Numbered from the stretch's first letter, positions 1-8,460 are shown. The stretch is DNA of 64,000 nt from Bacillota bacterium (GCA_023408315.1 JAEYKI010000004.1:1-64000), one strand, 5' to 3'. Program-made: numbers and translations. Notes: generated by a model from the sequence alone, not told the origin.

Positions 1-91
1 CGAAACTGCCTATGGGGATTCTATCTTTTTGCCTTACCGAAAGGATTTGTTGAGAGCATTATAACATAAATTACTATCAGATTGAAGAGGT

Positions 92-111
92 AAAAACCAC
101 TGCGAAGCAGT
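92..111 (-). terminator. Possible weak terminator after the recombinase gene
   Basis: Read on the minus strand, ACTGC-TTC-GCAGT is followed by GGTTTTT about 60 bases after the recombinase stop codon. The stem is only 5 bp, so termination is uncertain. Confidence 0.3.
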
Positions 112-169
112 TTAGTGCTATGTTTATAACTAGCAAATATCGATTTTTATAATTTCAACCTTCCAATTG

Positions 170-1771
170 TTAAAAGGATACTTCGCTTAGATCTCTATAT
201 TGCGGCAGTTTAGGATAGATAACGATTTCAAATTCATCCGGAGAGTTGTGCCACCTACCATTTTTGTCTTTAAAATAAACCACTTTTTCAAGTACTCCAT
301 TTAGCAGGTCATATTTGGCCTTTGGAGTCGGCAGAAGGGCGTATACTTCAAACATAGAATCCACACCGGGTATATAATTTTTATTTTTGTTTTCTTGTTT
401 GGCTTTTAAATCTGCTAATATGGAATCCCGCGTTTCTTGTACCTGTTCGATCCGCTCGGTGATATTTTGCCTTCTTTCCTGAAATTTGGCCAAGTCATAT
501 ATGCCTTGCTCAAGCAGGTCGTGTATATTGTTCATTTGCAGGTTAAGGGCGTTCAGCTCCGCATCTGTTTTATTTAAAGATTTTTTTAATAATTCTAGGC
601 GCCTGTTATTACCGGGTTCTATAGAATCCCATTTTAAAGTATATCCCTGAAGCCATAATTCCAATGCTTTTACTATCCTGTCTTCAACAAGCGGGAGGGA
701 TGAACTGATATTATGACAAGCTGGGTTTACGCACATAAGGGTATCCGGCCGGTTGAATTTTTTGTAATGTGTCCTTCTAACCATGCTTTGGCCGCACTCT
801 CCGCAGATCACAAGGCCACATAGAGGATTCATAACTTTTTTACGTTCAGTTAAGGACTTTCTTGGATTGTTAGATATAATTTGCTGGGCAGCGTTAAACA
901 GATCTTCGGAAATTATAGGATCATGCCGCCCTTGCGACAATATGCATTTCTCCATACTACGGGGGCGTTCAATTTTTATTTCTCCATCGACTATTTTTTT
1001 TATAGTGGGACGCCAATTCCATCTGAGCTTCCCTATATACACAGGATTAATTAATATATCCCGTACGCTTACGGCAGACCATGTGTCGCCTTTACTGGGC
1101 GGTATATCTTGCACGTTAAGGCGGCGGGCGATCAGGTTGATCCCAAGGCGTTTTGGGGTGCTGCCTGGCTGCTCTTCGCCTATAGTATAGTATTCGAATA
1201 TTTTGCGTACGATTTCAGCTTGTTCCGGAACGGATTCAAGCGTATATCCTTTTTCATTTTCTATTTTTTTTCTTTTATATCCGTAAGGGGGCTGGCTGGC
1301 AACATATTTGCCTTCTTGAACAGAAGCAAGGCGTCCCCTCTGCAGCCGCCGGTTAATTGTTTTATATTCGCGCCGACTCATGAAAAGCCCAAACTCAAAA
1401 TATTCCTCATCGAATTCATTATCGGGATCATAAATTTTCATAGGAGTGATAATTTTTGTTCCGGTGAATTTAAATGTTTGCGCAATAATGCCCTTGTCTA
1501 TAGTATCCCCGCGCGCTAGACGCTCTACTTCCATAACCAGAACACCGGCCCACATCCCTTGCCCGACTTCCGAAAGCAATTGTTGTATAACAGGTCTTGC
1601 GGCAATGGTTTCGCCCGAGACGATTTCACGGTATATTTTATCAATAATAAGGCCTTGGCGCTTAGCAAGGTCGTTCAGGGCCGCCTCGTGCCGTGCCAGG
1701 GTTTCGCCCTCGCCCCTTGATTCCGCTTCTGCGTCTGCTCTGGATTTTCGTAGATAGATACAATATTTCAT
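170..1771 (-). CDS. Large serine recombinase (site-specific integrase/excisionase)
   Basis: This 533-residue protein is a large serine recombinase, the enzyme class that integrates and excises phages and other elements between short att sites through a covalent 5'-phosphoserine. The N-terminal resolvase domain (about 1-150) has the catalytic Ser in YLRKS (Ser10). A Recombinase domain follows (about 165-270), then a Cys4-type zinc ribbon (about 320-350, with CGECG and a second pair in CVNPAC) and a long coiled-coil-prone region (about 385-470). The length is normal for the family and the frame is intact, so the enzyme may be active. The start at 1771 has GAGGGAT about 10 bases upstream. It points away from the broken cotJC gene. 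SprA of phage SPbeta is a known enzyme of this type acting on a sporulation gene; that this one does the same is inference. Confidence 0.93.
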   Translation of the reverse strand: MKYCIYLRKSRADAEAESRGEGETLARHEAALNDLAKRQGLIIDKIYREIVSGETIAARPVIQQLLSEVGQGMWAGVLVMEVERLARGDTIDKGIIAQTFKFTGTKIITPMKIYDPDNEFDEEYFEFGLFMSRREYKTINRRLQRGRLASVQEGKYVASQPPYGYKRKKIENEKGYTLESVPEQAEIVRKIFEYYTIGEEQPGSTPKRLGINLIARRLNVQDIPPSKGDTWSAVSVRDILINPVYIGKLRWNWRPTIKKIVDGEIKIERPRSMEKCILSQGRHDPIISEDLFNAAQQIISNNPRKSLTERKKVMNPLCGLVICGECGQSMVRRTHYKKFNRPDTLMCVNPACHNISSSLPLVEDRIVKALELWLQGYTLKWDSIEPGNNRRLELLKKSLNKTDAELNALNLQMNNIHDLLEQGIYDLAKFQERRQNITERIEQVQETRDSILADLKAKQENKNKNYIPGVDSMFEVYALLPTPKAKYDLLNGVLEKVVYFKDKNGRWHNSPDEFEIVIYPKLPQYRDLSEVSF

Positions 1772-1864
1772 TACACAGATCCCTCGCTCATTTATTTATA
1801 TGTTTTTCCTGTCCGGTGATAGGACAACGGGCAGGCGAATATCCTCTATAGGGGGGAATGCGGC

Positions 1865-2038
1865 ATGCCGGAAAAAGAGAAGCAGGGAAACGTGGTTAAA
1901 GAGATTTTGGTAGAGAATACGAAGGTAAAGATATGCGATGACTTCTGCCGGGACCGGACTCCGGAGGAAATAGAGAAGATTCTCTCCAAAATTGCGGAAC
2001 ATGCCCTTATGGAATTATCAGTACCTAAACCCGATTAG
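1865..2038 (+). CDS. Small 57-residue protein next to the recombinase
   Basis: An intact 58-codon frame with a strong purine-rich site (AGGGGGGAA) just upstream of the ATG. The product is charged, with a CDDFC motif near the middle and a predicted amphipathic helix in the C-terminal half (TPEEIEKILSKIAEHA). It is transcribed divergently from the recombinase and towards the cotJC break. No family is assigned from sequence alone. Small proteins beside large serine recombinases can be recombination directionality factors (SprB of SPbeta is of similar size), so that role is possible but unproven. It could also be a regulator or an unrelated cargo gene. Confidence 0.65.
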   Translation: MPEKEKQGNVVKEILVENTKVKICDDFCRDRTPEEIEKILSKIAEHALMELSVPKPD

Positions 2039-2091
2039 CCTCCTTTTAAAAAGGGATATTTGGACAAGCATTTGTGCTTTTATCACTGATA

Positions 2092-2301
2092 TCATCTGTG
2101 TTCGTATTCTTCCGTACCTATGTCGTTCAATGTTGCCTTTGCCTGGGGCGTTACCATGGAGAACCTCTGGCTTAAGTATCTGAGTGCCGCCCCCAATTCT
2201 CCGTCCGGGCCGCCGTATTGCGTAATAATGTATTTTGCCATTTTTGGGTTCGTGTTTTTTATCTTTATTGGATATTCCAGTTTTTTTTCATACAACCACA
2301 T
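2092..2301 (-). pseudogene. cotJC: cotJC, 5' part only (Mn-catalase-like spore coat protein), interrupted
   Basis: The 69-residue product matches the N-terminus of CotJC/manganese catalase, including the YGGPDGELGAALRYLSQRF segment and the start of the metal-ligand motif DIGTEEYEH. Full CotJC proteins are about 190 residues. The frame changes to an unrelated Arg-stop immediately after this His, inside the conserved E-x-x-H metal site, and no CotJC-like sequence follows in any frame up to the recombinase genes. It starts 4 bases after cotJB with GGAG about 10 bases upstream, as expected for the third gene of cotJABC. The rest is presumed to lie beyond the mobile element. It may be permanently broken, or restored by excision. 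Confidence 0.85.
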
Positions 2302-2304
2302 GTA

Positions 2305-2577
2305 TTAATCATCTCCTGCCAATTTAAAATTGAATTCGCTTTGCCACGGCCAGGGGTCGTTGACCCATTGCCAGGGGTATTTGCTAGCCACCCGGTAAGA
2401 AGTCAGGGGGCCGTACAGTTTTTCGTATTCTTTTCGGAGCACATCCGCTTCGGCCACCACCTCGTTGAATTTGGCAAGTGCTTCCCGGTCGTTTGGATGG
2501 GTATTCAGGAATAGATGCAGGTCAACTGCATAAAAATCCAGCGCAGAGAGCTGTTTTAGTAACGTGTTTCTGTCCAT
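2305..2577 (-). CDS. cotJB: Spore coat protein CotJB
   Basis: A 90-residue protein with the CotJB pattern: an N-terminal helix (LLKQLSALDFYAVDLHLFL), the THP segment, and the C-terminal YPWQWVNDPWPWQ signature. CotJB is part of the CotJA-CotJB-CotJC set found in the inner coat of Bacillus and clostridial spores, where it is needed with CotJA to assemble CotJC. AAAGGAG lies about 8 bases before the start. It overlaps cotJA by 22 bases and is followed directly by the interrupted cotJC, so the three are one operon. Presence of this operon implies a spore-forming host. Confidence 0.93.
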   Translation of the reverse strand: MDRNTLLKQLSALDFYAVDLHLFLNTHPNDREALAKFNEVVAEADVLRKEYEKLYGPLTSYRVASKYPWQWVNDPWPWQSEFNFKLAGDD

Positions 2578-2798
2578 GACATTTTCTCCTTTACCATTCT
2601 TTGGCCTTTCATATAAGGACTTATCAGCTCCGGAAAGGCTGTTCCTTCCATTAGAGATTTAACAGGGGACAGGGTAGCGCAAAATTTTTGAAACGGTACA
2701 TAAGCCGTTGCAAGACGTACATTTGTGATGGTAGTTTCCGCGGGTGTACAGTGTCTGTCTTCCGCAGTGTAGAGGTTCATTGTGTAATCATCAAACAT
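2556..2798 (-). CDS. cotJA: Spore coat protein CotJA
   Basis: An 80-residue protein with the CotJA core: LATAYVPFQKFCATLSP followed by GTAFPELISPY near the C-terminus. The start at 2798 (MFDDYTMN) is chosen because AAAGGAGGAAG lies 8-12 bases upstream; the open frame extends about 25 codons further upstream but without a ribosome site. It is the first gene of the cotJ operon and would be expressed in the mother cell during sporulation in known systems. The 22-base overlap with cotJB suggests coupled translation. Confidence 0.88.
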   Translation of the reverse strand: MFDDYTMNLYTAEDRHCTPAETTITNVRLATAYVPFQKFCATLSPVKSLMEGTAFPELISPYMKGQRMVKEKMSWTETRY

Positions 2799-3176
2799 CT
2801 GTTGCTCTTCCTCCTTTAAAGAGATGCTTTCTATATAATATACATACAAGGCAATATTGTTACTGGGATGCATTTAGAAGTGTCTTATAACGTTTGTGTA
2901 ATATGCAGGCTTAAAATTGTATTCAAAGGACCAGATATCGCTTCTTTATGGTGTCGAAATATCAAGAAATGCTAAAAAATGATGTAAATTTGCTTGCATA
3001 AATAATATGATATACTAAAATGTGTTATAAATTGTTTAAAAAATCCATAATTTGATAGCGTCAAGCAATGAAAATGTTGACAATATAAGAAAAATATTAG
3101 TATAATCATTAATAAGGTTAAAAAGGTAAAATATTTATCGTTTTTAATCCATTTTTCTGGTCAATCGTTTTAATAA
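2799..3176. promoter_or_regulatory. Divergent intergenic region with candidate cotJ promoter
   Basis: AT-rich spacer between cotJA (minus) and the next plus-strand gene; no further gene seen. On the minus strand GAATAC (2924-2919) and CATATTAC (2905-2898) are 13 bases apart, similar to the sigma-E pattern of mother-cell promoters. For the plus strand, TTGCTT at 2990 with TATACT or TACTAA near 3011-3018 could form a weak housekeeping promoter. Both are weak matches. Confidence 0.3.
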
Positions 3177-4694
3177 ATGCGCAGATTGGGTTGCATCATG
3201 GTATTATTCATTACGATCATAGCTATTTTGATAGCGGTTGGTATCAGTATAAGCTGGTACATTAATGCAAAAACATCTATAAAGAAGAATCGTAACGGTA
3301 TCATTATTATGGCACTTGCGGTAGCATGTGCGTTTTTTTTAATGCTCTTCTGGGAAATATTCGATAGTTTCGCTATATATCTGACATTTGCCGCGGTAAT
3401 TGCCGGTTTGCTTGTGGCCGTTCATTTTTTACTGCAATTCATTACAAACAGAAAATTCAGCAAAACAGTGGAAACAGTTGCTGAAACAGTCATGCCGTCT
3501 GATGAATTGCCTATGCCTAAAAAGCGCAGGCGCAGCAAGAACGCATACGGATATACTGTTCAGGAGTATCTGGATATGACGCTTGAAAAAGTATGTCTGG
3601 ATGTTGAGCCTGCTGCGGAGACAGTTTTGGAAAATACTCCGCCAACGCTAAAAAGAAATGTAAAAGCAACCAAAACGCATAAAAAGCATCCCCGGAGATA
3701 TTTATATCAAAAACAAAAAATAATGCAGCCGAATTCCGGCGCGTTGGAAACCGACGATCAATTGGATGAGGAATGGGCGGATAAAAGTTCTTCCCCGGTC
3801 CAAGAAAACGTGCAAATATTTGAACCAACGGATACAGATGAGGGACAAGCCATGTTTTTGGCCGAGGAAGCTTCTCTTCCCGAAGAGGAAGGAAGCGGGA
3901 TATTGGAGGAGACGAACGAAACTGCTGATGCAAGCGGCGCGCCCGCCGAAGATATTACCCAGGAGAGCGAAGGGCTACAGGCGGACATTCCACTGGTGCC
4001 TGGCGAGACGGTGTTCCTGATGGAGAATGAAGAAGACGGTTTATTGGAGCAGGCGGGGGAAGCGGCCGGGACAAGCGGCGCGGCTGCCCAGGATGTTTAC
4101 CGGGAGACTTGGCTTGAACCCGATGAGGAGATATTCCTGACGGAGGATGAAGAAAACAGTTTATTGGAGCAGGCGGGGGAGACTGAGACCAGCGGTACGG
4201 CTGAACAGGACGCCAGCCAGGAGAGCGGAGAATATAAAATGGATAACCAGCCGGAAGAGGCGTATGGCGAAAATGTAATGCCGTCCCTTGCGTTTATTGA
4301 AGCAAGCGTGGCGGAGGCTATTGATGCTGAACGTTCTGATTCTCAAGGGGCTGCCCAGCCGTGTGAAGAGCCGGCCAGCGGGCTTTTAATCAGCGAGGAT
4401 GAGGTTTCCGAAACGGCTCGGCGGCAGGAAGCTATTCTTGCCAAAGCGGAGGTGTTTAAGAGCCAGGGAAGGTATCTGCTTGCTTATCACATGTACCGGG
4501 AGTGCCTGCGGGACGCGGAGCAGAGCGGCATAAAAGAACTTAAATTCCAAATGCTAGACTGCCTTGTATCCGCAGGGCAAAACGAGGATGGGGCCAAGCT
4601 GGTATTTGATATACTGGGCGGAAAATATGAGCTCACACCCACCGACAAACAGCAATTAAAAGCGTACATGACGTTTTTCACAAAAGAAGAATAG
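3177..4694 (+). CDS. Membrane protein with acidic repeats and a C-terminal TPR-like domain
   Basis: A 505-residue protein not assigned to a named family. The first 90 residues contain three membrane segments (about 8-27, 43-60, 66-87). A basic stretch follows (KKRRRSK near 115). Residues about 215-375 are acidic and Ala/Glu/Gly-rich, with three degenerate repeats of roughly 45 residues centred on a LLEQAGE-like core and an ETVFL or EIFLTE-like segment. The last 90 residues (from RQEAILAKAE) form helical pairs like a tetratricopeptide repeat, including GRYLLAYHMYRECL. It probably sits in the membrane with the acidic and TPR parts in the cytoplasm as a scaffold. No clear ribosome site precedes the ATG at 3177, and an ATG at 3198 is possible. 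The next gene starts 11 bases later, so they are likely cotranscribed. Confidence 0.7.
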   Translation: MRRLGCIMVLFITIIAILIAVGISISWYINAKTSIKKNRNGIIIMALAVACAFFLMLFWEIFDSFAIYLTFAAVIAGLLVAVHFLLQFITNRKFSKTVETVAETVMPSDELPMPKKRRRSKNAYGYTVQEYLDMTLEKVCLDVEPAAETVLENTPPTLKRNVKATKTHKKHPRRYLYQKQKIMQPNSGALETDDQLDEEWADKSSSPVQENVQIFEPTDTDEGQAMFLAEEASLPEEEGSGILEETNETADASGAPAEDITQESEGLQADIPLVPGETVFLMENEEDGLLEQAGEAAGTSGAAAQDVYRETWLEPDEEIFLTEDEENSLLEQAGETETSGTAEQDASQESGEYKMDNQPEEAYGENVMPSLAFIEASVAEAIDAERSDSQGAAQPCEEPASGLLISEDEVSETARRQEAILAKAEVFKSQGRYLLAYHMYRECLRDAEQSGIKELKFQMLDCLVSAGQNEDGAKLVFDILGGKYELTPTDKQQLKAYMTFFTKEE

Positions 4695-4705
4695 GCAGGA
4701 TACAG

Positions 4706-6103
4706 ATGCGGCTGATACATAGGGAGCAAGACTATAAAAACATTAAATTAATAAAATTCAATACAGTCCTGGTTGCTGTTGTAGCTGTTTCTACTGTAGC
4801 GGTAGGTACGCTTGGAGGCGTGTCGCTTGCGGTTGACCGGCAGACTTTTACGCGGGGGGTATCCGTTGACGGCATTGATATTTCCGGATTAAATTTGGAA
4901 CAGGCTGAGAAAGCGGTTTTGCCAGCCATTGATAAAAAGTTGATACAAATAAAAATGCCGGTTGTTTATAAAAACCATAGAGTGCAGCTGAGCGCGGATG
5001 ATCTTGGACTAAGCACCAATGAAGGCGACGTATTGCTCCAGGCGTTTGCTTTTAACAAGAGCGCTTCAGACTCTATTGCGGAGCGGTTTGGTAAAAGCGC
5101 GCAGCAGGCGCAGGGCAAGAATTATGCAGTCTTATTGGCTGCGGATGAGGCAACGCTTCAAAGAACGCTGGAGCTTCTGGGCAAGCAATTTGACACACAG
5201 CCAGTGGATGCCTACGCTGTTTTTGACAAATTTGAAAAATCATTTCAGATTATCCCTGGCATACCTGGCGACCAGTTGAATATTCCGGATATAAAAAAGG
5301 CAATAGGGGAGCGTGTTGCAAAAAACGATTTTTCTGAGCTTGTTATTAAGGGCGAAGCAGTTGAGCCCAAAATAACGGAAGAGGACGTTAAGAGAAATAC
5401 TTCTCTCATTGGCATTTGTGAGACAGAAACCACAAATGAGCCGGGCCGGAATGTAAACATTCGGCTGATGTGTGAGGCGCTGGACGGCCAGGTGATTGAG
5501 CCGGGCCAGACGTTGTCTATCAACGGCCTTGTTGGAGAACGCACGGGAGAAAAAGGCTTTAAGATGGCGCCCGCGATTATTGACGGTACGTTGGCAGACC
5601 AGGTTGGAGGCGGTATTTGCCAGGTGGCGGGTACGCTTTATAACGCGGCATTGCTTGCAGATATGAAGATTGTGGAGCGTGTGCATCATTCGTGGCCATC
5701 CAGTTATTTGCCGGTGGGCCTTGACGCCACACTGAACTGGGACGACAAGGATCTTAAAATTCAGAATACGACCGAAGCGCCTATTTTTGTGAGCGCGAAG
5801 TTTAGTAAACAAACCGTACGGGTTGAACTTTACGGGAAACCTCAGCCAGACAACATAACGATTACCCTTGACAACAAGGTCCTGGAAAAGGAGGATCCAC
5901 CGGCTTCGGATGTGATCTATACCAACACGCTGCCTCCCGGTGTGCAGCAGACCCTATCGTCTCCCAGGACGGGATATTCGGTGGATGTTTACAGGGTTTT
6001 TACTCAAAACGGTACGATTATTAAAAAAGAACTGATATCCAAGGACAATTATCTTGCGGTCAAGGGAGTTGTATTACTGGGCACAGCCGCCCAGCAAAAA
6101 TAA
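4706..6103 (+). CDS. VanW-family cell-wall protein with peptidoglycan-binding-like and G5-like regions
   Basis: A 465-residue exported protein. One N-terminal membrane segment (about 14-42) would anchor or export it. Next comes a PG_binding_4-like domain (about 65-200, with the VDGIDISGLNLEQAEKAV opening), then a VanW domain (about 225-370) with GERTGEKGFKMAPAI and the GGGICQVAGTLYNAAL motif. The tail (about 385-460) resembles a G5-type beta domain. This architecture is common in Clostridia and Bacilli (YoaR-like) and is thought to act at the cell wall; the biochemical activity of VanW domains is not established. It lies between the membrane/TPR gene and the PRC-barrel gene with short spacers. 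Confidence 0.88.
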   Translation: MRLIHREQDYKNIKLIKFNTVLVAVVAVSTVAVGTLGGVSLAVDRQTFTRGVSVDGIDISGLNLEQAEKAVLPAIDKKLIQIKMPVVYKNHRVQLSADDLGLSTNEGDVLLQAFAFNKSASDSIAERFGKSAQQAQGKNYAVLLAADEATLQRTLELLGKQFDTQPVDAYAVFDKFEKSFQIIPGIPGDQLNIPDIKKAIGERVAKNDFSELVIKGEAVEPKITEEDVKRNTSLIGICETETTNEPGRNVNIRLMCEALDGQVIEPGQTLSINGLVGERTGEKGFKMAPAIIDGTLADQVGGGICQVAGTLYNAALLADMKIVERVHHSWPSSYLPVGLDATLNWDDKDLKIQNTTEAPIFVSAKFSKQTVRVELYGKPQPDNITITLDNKVLEKEDPPASDVIYTNTLPPGVQQTLSSPRTGYSVDVYRVFTQNGTIIKKELISKDNYLAVKGVVLLGTAAQQK

Positions 6104-6116
6104 GGAGGTTAGAAAA

Positions 6117-6764
6117 ATGAAAAAAGGTCTGCAGGTAGTGGGAATGCCGGTAATGGGCATAAAAGAAGGCGTCCAGTGCGGGATTGCAAAAAGCTTTGTA
6201 ATAGACGCACAAACAAAAAAAATAAGTGCTTTGATTTTGAAGGGTGACAAAAACGAATTTGACCTTAGAATGATCAGAACAAGCGATGTCCTGAATATTG
6301 GCCGTGATTTTATTATGACCAAAACCGCTGAAAACGTGAGAGAAGTTGTGAATGCGGGCGCGTTGATACTTCTTTTTGGAATGAACTGCGTTGCAAGCAG
6401 CGGCGATGTGATTGGAAAGGTAAAGGATTTTTCGTTTGTTGAGAATACAGGCGAAATCGCAAGCTTGGAAATTGATTCGGGCGCGGAATTCAGGGGAAAT
6501 GAAATTGTAACCATATCCAGCGATTTTATATTCCTGAGCAGTGAAGCGACAGTTGAAGAAGCCAGCACGCCTGCGGGCTCCACTGGCTATTCGTCTTATG
6601 AGCGTGAGCAAAGGGAGTTTTTGATTGGGAAAACCGTGAACTCGAACATTATGGACGCCAGGGGCAGAGTTTTGATTGCTAAAGGAACCGTTATCACGGA
6701 GAGTGATATTGAAATAGCGCAGAGGGCCCAGTTGCTTACAGACTTGACCCTGAGCGTGGAATAA
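6117..6764 (+). CDS. PRC-barrel domain protein
   Basis: A 215-residue protein starting at 6117, where AAGGAGG lies about 9 bases upstream; the frame opens earlier but overlaps the previous gene. Two PRC-barrel-like units are visible (about 1-75 and 80-150), the second with the typical GDVIGKVKDFSF and GEIASLEID strands. The C-terminal 60 residues (LIGKTVNSNIMDARGRVLIAKGTVIT) resemble a further small beta module. PRC barrels occur in RimM and in sporulation protein YlmC/YmxH-like proteins, where they bind other macromolecules. Specific partner unknown. It is the last gene of the 3-gene unit and is followed by a terminator. Confidence 0.78.
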   Translation: MKKGLQVVGMPVMGIKEGVQCGIAKSFVIDAQTKKISALILKGDKNEFDLRMIRTSDVLNIGRDFIMTKTAENVREVVNAGALILLFGMNCVASSGDVIGKVKDFSFVENTGEIASLEIDSGAEFRGNEIVTISSDFIFLSSEATVEEASTPAGSTGYSSYEREQREFLIGKTVNSNIMDARGRVLIAKGTVITESDIEIAQRAQLLTDLTLSVE

Positions 6765-6816
6765 CCTGCACAACCGGGGCATAAACGCTGCATGCAGCAC
6801 TTCATAATATCAATTT

Positions 6817-6846
6817 AAAGCATATGCATTGCGTATGCTTTTTTTT
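6817..6846 (+). terminator. Intrinsic terminator after the PRC-barrel gene
   Basis: Stem AAAGCATA/TATGCTTT with a 9-base loop, followed by a run of eight T. It closes the three-gene unit upstream. Confidence 0.8.
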
Positions 6847-7068
6847 AAAAAGGATTGTGCGGCCTTTTTTCAAACGGTCTTATGCTTCTTGAGTGCCGGT
6901 AATGCCATCATACCAGAGTGGGCCTTGGGCCAAAAGTGCCACGCAGACCTGGAAGCAGACTGGAGCCCAGTGAGGCCAGTTGCTGGTCGGTTGGTGGATG
7001 CGCTGGTCGGGCATGCAGACAACCATTTTTTGATTGCTGTTTTGAATAAAAATTTTTTTGGAAAACTA
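6847..7068. other. Unassigned, locally GC-rich intergenic stretch
   Basis: About 220 bases before the metY promoter. From about 6890 to 7015 the composition is richer in G+C than the flanks, with several GG/CC runs. A plus-strand frame across it has no ribosome site and no recognisable family. No tRNA, S-box, T-box or other known RNA signature is seen. It may be gene debris or an unrecognised RNA. Confidence 0.3.
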
Positions 7069-7097
7069 TTGACAATAGTTATACACAAAAGTATACT
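7069..7097 (+). promoter_or_regulatory. Promoter of metY
   Basis: TTGACA (7069-7074) and TATACT (7092-7097) separated by exactly 17 bases, a near-ideal housekeeping promoter. Transcription would start near 7104, leaving a leader of about 65 bases, too short for an S-box riboswitch. Confidence 0.85.
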
Positions 7098-7170
7098 AAA
7101 CATATATGTTATATATAAATGGCGGCTTTGACAAAACTACTCAATAAAATTTTGAAAGGAAGAAACTAAA

Positions 7171-8460
7171 ATGAGTAACAAAGAATATCGTTTTGAAACA
7201 CTTGCCTTACATGCGGGCCAGACTGTTGACGCCACGACGTCGCGCGGGGTGCCCGTCTACCGAACCAGTTCTTACGTTTTTAATAACACGGAGCATGCGG
7301 CCAATCTTTTTGCTCTTAAAGAGCTTGGCAATATTTACACGCGCATAACGAATCCAACCAACGATGTTCTTGAACAGCGTGTCACGCAGTTGGAAGGAGG
7401 CGCGGCGTCGGTTGCGCTGGCGTCGGGAACGTCTGCGATCTTTTACTCTATTATTACGCTTGCCGAGGCGGGAGACGATATTGTTTCTGCCAGCAATCTA
7501 TACGGCGGGACATATACGCAATTCGATGCCATCCTTCCGAAATTGGGCATTAATGTTAAGTTCGTAGATTCCAGGGATCCGGCGAATTTTGAAAAAGCGA
7601 TTGGACCGAAAACGCGCGCTCTGTTCATTGAAACGATTGGCAATCCTGTGCTTGATTATACAGACGTTAAGGCCGTCGCAGAGATTGCTCATAAACATGG
7701 GCTTCCCCTCATCGTGGATGCCACGTTTACCACGCCATATCTTTTGAAAACCATTGAGCTTGGCGCCGATATTGTTGTGAATTCACTGACCAAATGGCTT
7801 GGAGGGCATGGAAGCGCAATCGGAGGAATCGTTACGGACGCCGGCCGGTTTGACTGGAAAGCCGGTCGTCATCCTCTCTTTACGGAACCGGATGCAAACT
7901 ATCATGGCCTTAAATGGGGTATTGATCTCCCTGAACCGTTGGCGCCGATTGCCTTTGCCCTGCGCCTTCGTACAGTACCGCTGCGCAACCTGGGCGCCGC
8001 CATATCACCGGATAACTCATGGATTTTTCTGCAGGGAATCGAAACGCTTCCCGTTCGTATGGTTAAGCATTCAGAGAATGCGCTTAAAGTTGCAGAGCAT
8101 CTCAAAAAGCACTCCAAAGTGTCCTGGGTCCGTTATCCCGGTTTGAGCGACGATCCGTCATATCCAACGGCCTCCAAGTATTTCAAGAACGGATTCGGCG
8201 GGATGGTAGTGTTTGGCATTAAGGGCGGTTATGACGCTGCAGTCAAGGTGATTGACAGCATTAAGCTTTTTTCGCATTTGGCAAATGTCGGCGACGCCAA
8301 GAGCCTGATACTGCACCCTTCCAGCACGTCCCATTCCCAGTTAACAGAAGAGCAGCAGCTTTCTAGCGGCCTGTCGCCTGATCTCGTCCGCCTGTCCATA
8401 GGGCTGGAACATCCGGACGATTTGATTGAGGCACTTGACGATGCACTGTCTCTGATATAA
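7171..8460 (+). CDS. metY: O-acetylhomoserine sulfhydrylase (PLP-dependent)
   Basis: A 429-residue Cys/Met-metabolism PLP enzyme, best matched to O-acetyl-L-homoserine sulfhydrylase, which makes homocysteine from O-acetylhomoserine and sulfide. The opening FETLALHAGQ is typical of MetY, and the PLP lysine is in VNSLTKWLGGHG (about Lys208). Length (about 430) fits MetY rather than the shorter cystathionine gamma-synthase/lyase group (about 380). AAAGGAAG precedes the ATG. It stands alone between its own promoter and a strong terminator. Related activity on O-acetylserine or methanethiol cannot be excluded. Confidence 0.93.
   Translation: MSNKEYRFETLALHAGQTVDATTSRGVPVYRTSSYVFNNTEHAANLFALKELGNIYTRITNPTNDVLEQRVTQLEGGAASVALASGTSAIFYSIITLAEAGDDIVSASNLYGGTYTQFDAILPKLGINVKFVDSRDPANFEKAIGPKTRALFIETIGNPVLDYTDVKAVAEIAHKHGLPLIVDATFTTPYLLKTIELGADIVVNSLTKWLGGHGSAIGGIVTDAGRFDWKAGRHPLFTEPDANYHGLKWGIDLPEPLAPIAFALRLRTVPLRNLGAAISPDNSWIFLQGIETLPVRMVKHSENALKVAEHLKKHSKVSWVRYPGLSDDPSYPTASKYFKNGFGGMVVFGIKGGYDAAVKVIDSIKLFSHLANVGDAKSLILHPSSTSHSQLTEEQQLSSGLSPDLVRLSIGLEHPDDLIEALDDALSLI

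Larger units (their letters stand above)
1..2091. mobile_element. One end of an integrated serine-recombinase element interrupting cotJC
   Basis: The segment holds a large serine recombinase gene and a small gene, and ends where the cotJC reading frame is cut (about 2092). The order cotJA-cotJB-cotJC is intact up to codon 69 of cotJC, then homology stops, so this is read as the element boundary. The other end and the missing part of cotJC should lie left of the window. An inverted repeat AAGCA/TGCTT with a 4-base loop sits near the junction at 2067-2080 and could be an arm of an attachment site. What is seen: gene content and the broken frame. Inferred: the exact end and the element extent. 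Confidence 0.6.

Noticed and set aside
2041..2091. Frameshifted continuation of cotJC
   Set aside because: No frame in this stretch encodes CotJC-like residues, so the break is not a simple frameshift.
6829..7131. Plus-strand frame of 100 codons before metY
   Set aside because: No ribosome site, overlaps the terminator and the metY promoter, and matches no family.
6900..7170. S-box (SAM) riboswitch ahead of metY
   Set aside because: The conserved S-box core is not present and the mapped promoter leaves too short a leader.
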